Shown here: one piece after another, positions 59,771-64,000 of the stretch
Numbering within the stretch: position 1 is the stretch's first letter
How the letters are laid out: each line of letters begins with the position of its first letter
Source: Turnera subulata
Taxonomy: Eukaryota; Streptophyta; Magnoliopsida; Malpighiales; Passifloraceae
Reading direction: 5' to 3'
Assembly: GCA_028386065.3 (NCBI GenBank)
Contig: JAKUCV010001120.1
Span: 16,875-80,874, forward strand
Length of the DNA: 64,000 nucleotides
The notes under the pieces: generated by a model
What the model saw: only the letters and a program-made list of their open reading frames with translations
What the model was told of the DNA's origin: nothing
The model's database searches: none
Translations under genes and position numbers: made by a program

Positions 59771-62080
59771 AAGAGAGACAGAAGGATCTGGTTTGTGTTT
59801 AATTGCTTCTTTTTTTCTGGAGCTTTTACTTTGCTTTCTTTTTTCCCGCCGGAAGCTTTATGTATCCGCTTCACATCGTACCTTTCAAGATACCAAAAAA
59901 TAAAATGCGTACGCAAAATAAAAAGAAAACACAAGATAAGTACGCATCAACTTCATTAATTACAAAATATATTTTGACTTTTTTTTTGAGAAACAAAATA
60001 TATTTTGACTTGAAAATTGTTAAATAAAATGCATGGTTGATGGGTTAATTATATTATATGACTCGAGAAATTTCGCTTTCATGTTGCTTGGATGTGGGAG
60101 AGAAGGTGGTAAAAAAAAGTTGATTGATGTTTCAATGCAAAGTTAGGAATTGGATACACGCTTAAAATAATGTTGCCCACGAGTAATCATACTCTAGCAT
60201 TTTTGTGCGGATTTTGTGATGGCATTCATTCTCTTCTTCTCTTCATCACTTGCCGTATATAATAACACTACTCTACTATTGCTTGCATTTTAAAAATGTG
60301 GCCATAAAGTTTCACTCAGAACAGAAAAACCCAATAAAAAAGAGAGAAAAAGTAGCCAAATAATTCTCTCTTTTTTTCTTGTTGAACCATATATAGCTCT
60401 CCTTCTCGTCAGCAATATGTGTAATGTATGTGGCTGTTTCAAAATTGTTTACTTGTTGCGTCGATTAGCAATAACTCCAATTCCAAAAAGGAAGGTTTGC
60501 TCAGAGAATGGTTGCCCACTTTTGCTTGGTTTACTGGCAAGGAATCATTTATCATTAGTGTGGGGATTGAGACGAGACAATAATTTGGTGGAAGAAAAGA
60601 AGAAGCATGCACGGGATTTTTGCCATGATCAAAACAATTTGCAGAAAAAGTGTCATATGCATGAGTAATAATTGTCCTGAACCAACATTATTCTCGCATA
60701 ACAAAGTAAACGAAAATGGCTGCCAAGTGCATTGCTCAACCGAAATTCTGGAAATATTGTTGCTTTTAAAATCATGCTAGCTTTATATGTTGATCATTCT
60801 TTTACATAAAAGAAGAGCATGAGCATCATCCTTGGTTCCAGCCCAACTTCCCAATTAGAATTATTAATCCTCGGTAAAGGAAGAATCGACCACCAAGGTG
60901 CAAAGCATCCTAACTTTTCAGGCCAAATTTGACAGCATCACACGTAAATATCATTAGATTAGATTGAAAATTCTAAGAATCAAATTGGCCTCCTAAAGAG
61001 ATGACTAATTCGAGCATTTATTATTACGTAAACCACCATGCTCTGATAGTATATGTTGAGAGATACAAACAAAAAATTGTATAAAGAGAGTATACATAAT
61101 CCTATTAATTATGAGAGTTAATCTATAGGTTAATGCTAGAATAATTTGCATATAATTTTGAAACGAATTCTTTTGTATTATAATACCATTTTGCTTAACG
61201 AAATTTTACCTTTTTGTTTAAGATTACGGCCTTTCTTACTTTTTAAGTCAAATTATTGTGCGATATCTATATACGATTCATCTTTTACCTCTTTGGTGTA
61301 TAAATTATAAAGGTGGGGATTCTTTTTTTTTTTCTTAGGAAGCCAAGCAAAGGTGGGATTTAGTTTTCCACAAGACCCATACTTTAAATTTCACGCACGA
61401 TTTTTCCTGGTGGGTAATTTCACACACTTTAAAACAATTATACTGTTGTTTCATGTGGCAATCTGACCCCTACCCATCTGAACCTTTCTAAATCAGATCA
61501 GACTGACAGAAATAGGTGGTTCTGATTAAATCAGTCTGTCTGTTTTCCCTTGATTATTATATGAGTTGATTCGTTAAGCTTGTCACCCAATGTCTTATTA
61601 GCCAGAATATATAGCAACATAAGTACATAACCATGTGGATTTCTTGCAAGATGGTTATCCCTACAAAGCATAGTTATCATAGTTACTCCACGATTTTATG
61701 TTAGATAATTAACATGAATAATCATAATAATCAGAGATTAAGAAATAATAATTTAATCTCTAATTCAATCATTAGCATAATATGCCCATAAGACCTTTGA
61801 ACTAATTATCTCCCACTAATAACATAAGGTTGAAGACATACTTGGTGAGTCAAATATAATGTCTTCTAAATTCTTTTAATCTCCTCTTTATTTGTCTTGA
61901 TGCCTTAATGAGGAATAGATTTCTCTCTCTTACCTCTGTCTTTCTTTCCAATGTTTGCCAGATGGTGCAACAAAACGTTAAGCGACTGGAGAGAGAGGAC
62001 CTATTCCATAATATTGTATTTATACACCCATCAAGTGTCTATTAGAAAATCCTAATAGTTGACCAATAGGATTTTGCCAC
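59771..62080. other. Intergenic, no gene recognised
   Basis: AT-rich. An 83-codon plus frame at 60417-60668 shows no recognisable domain. Small inverted repeats occur (for example AATCAGATCAGACTG with CAGTCTGTCTG near 61490-61550). About 62041-62080 contains a direct/inverted TCCTAATAG/CCAATAGGA motif next to the retroelement-like end. Confidence 0.45.
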
Positions 62081-64000
62081 GTCTGAAGCGCCCCGACTCA
62101 TATTTACCGTACACAGTAAACACGTGCCGGAACTGCAACGACCCGACCAAACAAGCCCAGCATACAGTGTATACAACAAAAACTCGGGCTTAACAGCCCA
62201 AAATAAAAACATCAGAAATCTGGCCCTTCGGCCCAACAACAAAACATATCACCCGAACCGAGGATCATCAATAACATCATAACCGGCCCAATGGCCCAAC
62301 AATAGCAATAAATAGCACAGCGGAAGACTAAATAACTCACAAAGACACTGTATGCGACACTGATGCAAACTAATGGATCCAAGTCCTGTCCAAGGGATAA
62401 CGCCGCAGCCTGTCTGGTATGCATAAAACCTGAACCACAAATAACTCAACCTACGGGATGAAAGCCCGCAGGTGAGGGGTGAGTCCGAAGTGCTCACCGA
62501 CGAAGGATAGACAATCAATATGCAACACTATAAATTACTCAAGGTCGAAAACAGGCAAAAACAGCCAAAATACACCAAACCAAAAGACTCGACCCAAAAC
62601 TGGTCCAAGACCAAAAAGACTTAAACAAAAATCCAATTTCCAATTTTATCTTTCCGGGCCCCGTCACGGATAAGCTAGGGTCGTACCAGGTTATCAACCT
62701 GTTCCTGGTGCCAGATCAAAAAGAACCCGGGATCAACATCCCAATAACAAACTCAGGGATTAACATCCCAATCAAACCGGCATTAACATGCCCATCACAA
62801 GTAACCCAGATCATGGCCACCACAAAACAGTCTCTAACCATCCGGTCGTACCTCTACTTACCACGTGACAATTATATCGTCAACCAAATCTTAGGGATCA
62901 ACATCCCTAACAAAAACACCGGGATAGACATCTTAATCCAAAACCGAGGATCGACATCCTTATCACATTTATTATTTAATCCATTATTCTTATACCAAAA
63001 GACACAAGATAACCATCCAAAAACTCAACGTACGGGGATAAACATCCCAAAATCAATCAAAGCACTGGGATTAACATCCCGAAACAAACCACAGCAAATG
63101 CAACACTCAACAGTGCAACAGTCATCAAACACAACAACTGAGTAATATAGGCACATATTGAAGGAAATCCATCCTCACATTAGCCGATTACTCAACTCTG
63201 AAGGTAATGACCGGTCCAAAGCCGGCTCCTCGGGAAACTGCCCGATATCAAACCTATACAACAAAACATTATATACCCACATAAGATGCACATAAGAGTA
63301 TACCATGATGCCAATACTGCGAAATAAACCCATCCCGATTCATATCCTTTATTATCTTCTTTTACCGAAAATATTATATCGTACGTATATCCGAATATAA
63401 TTTCGGTACCATACTTTAATTAAAACTCTCCTTTAAATATTTTTATGAAGATATTTATCATTTTCCAAAAATATAATTATCATAATTTTTTCTAGGAAGA
63501 TATATATATATAGGTATATATATACATTTCCAAAATTATTTACTCAAAGAAATTATACTTTTCCGAAAATATAACTACCATAATATAATTCCCTGAAAAA
63601 TATAATCGTACGCTTATATTCCCAAAATATTTTATGGTATTGTATTCTTTCCTAGAAAGTAGTTACTATATAGTAATTTTCAAAGGATATAATCATATAC
63701 TATATAGTATTTTACTTTCCAGAAAGTATTTAACCAATTTTTCTAGGAAAATTAATGAAACACCCGTGTCCCAATTTAACGATAAAATACCAAACTCAAG
63801 GAAATTACCAAAATACCCTCGAACCCCAGGACACGAAATCCAATATCAAAATATCCAATAATCTTAATAAAAACGAGATGTCATAAAGATCAAAATAATC
63901 CGGCTCAACGAGCCACAAAACAACCCGGCATCCTGCCGAAACATCATCAATACATAAACCCGGCAACCCGCCGATAATGTAACCCAAAATCAATAGACAT
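62081..64000. repeat. Part of a retroelement-like repeat, cut by the window edge
   Basis: From about 62081 the sequence becomes GC-richer, with CGCCCCGACTC, CCCGACC, GGCCCAACA-type words and a segment on minus reading GTGAGCACTTCGGACTCACC. This style is common in LTRs of plant LTR retrotransposons. It carries the hairpin array at 62729-63080, and the right end (63880-64000) is rich in CCGGC words. No gag or pol protein is visible and no partner repeat lies in the window, so class and strand remain open. Confidence 0.4.
62729..63080. repeat. Array of eight dispersed 14-bp hairpin motifs GGGAT-NNAC-ATCCC
   Basis: Copies at 62729-62742, 62756-62769, 62779-62792, 62894-62907, 62921-62934, 62946-62959, 63035-63048 and 63067-63080. 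Most read GGGATYAACATCCC. Copy 3 is GGCAT-TAAC-ATGCC and copy 6 is AGGAT-CGAC-ATCCT, so both stem arms changed together. Copy 5 (GGGAT-AGAC-ATCTT) would keep pairing in RNA through G-U pairs. Spacing is irregular (about 10-115 bp). A 145-codon open frame across it (62708-63145) only reflects the repeat. Confidence 0.85.

Noticed and set aside
62729..63080. CRISPR-like array
   Set aside because: Units are only 14 bp, spacing is irregular, stems vary, and the DNA is plant nuclear sequence.
62708..63145. 145-codon open frame with repeated GINIP words
   Set aside because: The repeated words come directly from the GGGATYAACATCCC motif; the region is a repeat, not a gene.

Overview
The window is nuclear DNA of a flowering plant, most likely a core eudicot. 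It is AT-rich, has intron-dense genes with GT-AG (and a few GC-AG) splice sites, and carries plant-type Copia, Mutator-like and hAT-type repeats. The family cannot be fixed from the sequence alone. All gene models below were built by reading splice sites and checking that the reading phase is kept across every intron. No alignment or database search was run.

Six host genes are supported. Five lie on the minus strand: an HCF101-type chloroplast Fe-S carrier P-loop protein (8836-13904, 15 coding exons, 534 aa), a VIN3-like PHD/FNIII/VID protein of the VIL1/VRN5 class (15203-18739, 717 aa), a small secreted DUF538 protein (24159-24623, 154 aa), a small HMA-domain metal-binding protein (34286-35177, 136 aa) and a Serinc/TMS membrane protein (54649-57854, 12 coding exons, 401 aa). 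One lies on the plus strand: an AGD14/ZIGA4-type Arf GTPase-activating protein (47489-53222, 13 coding exons, 719 aa). They do not form a pathway. What links several of them is ancestry: the order HCF101 - VIL1/VRN5 - HMA protein - Serinc is, from memory, the order of neighbouring loci on Arabidopsis chromosome 3, so the block looks like conserved microsynteny stretched by repeats.

The spaces between genes are filled by transposons of different ages. At 2481-7201 there is a structurally complete, young Ty1/Copia element (minus strand, target duplication ATGAC) whose polyprotein is broken by two frameshifts. At about 26560-32510 there is an old, heavily decayed Copia element (plus strand) interrupted by a LINE-like endonuclease fragment and by an assembly scar (one N between two exact 32-bp repeats). 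A hAT-type MITE with an 8-bp target duplication and a tRNA-like segment sits at 33138-33405. A Mutator-like foldback element (43512-46126) has a second foldback element (44240-45766) nested in it, each with its own target duplication. A further foldback MITE lies in intron 10 of the ArfGAP gene. The right end (about 62080-64000) looks like part of another retroelement and carries eight copies of a short hairpin motif whose stem shows compensatory changes.

The main points for a second look are the hairpin array, the nested foldback elements, two GC-AG introns, the conserved gene block and the assembly scar. No clearly new multi-gene system was found.
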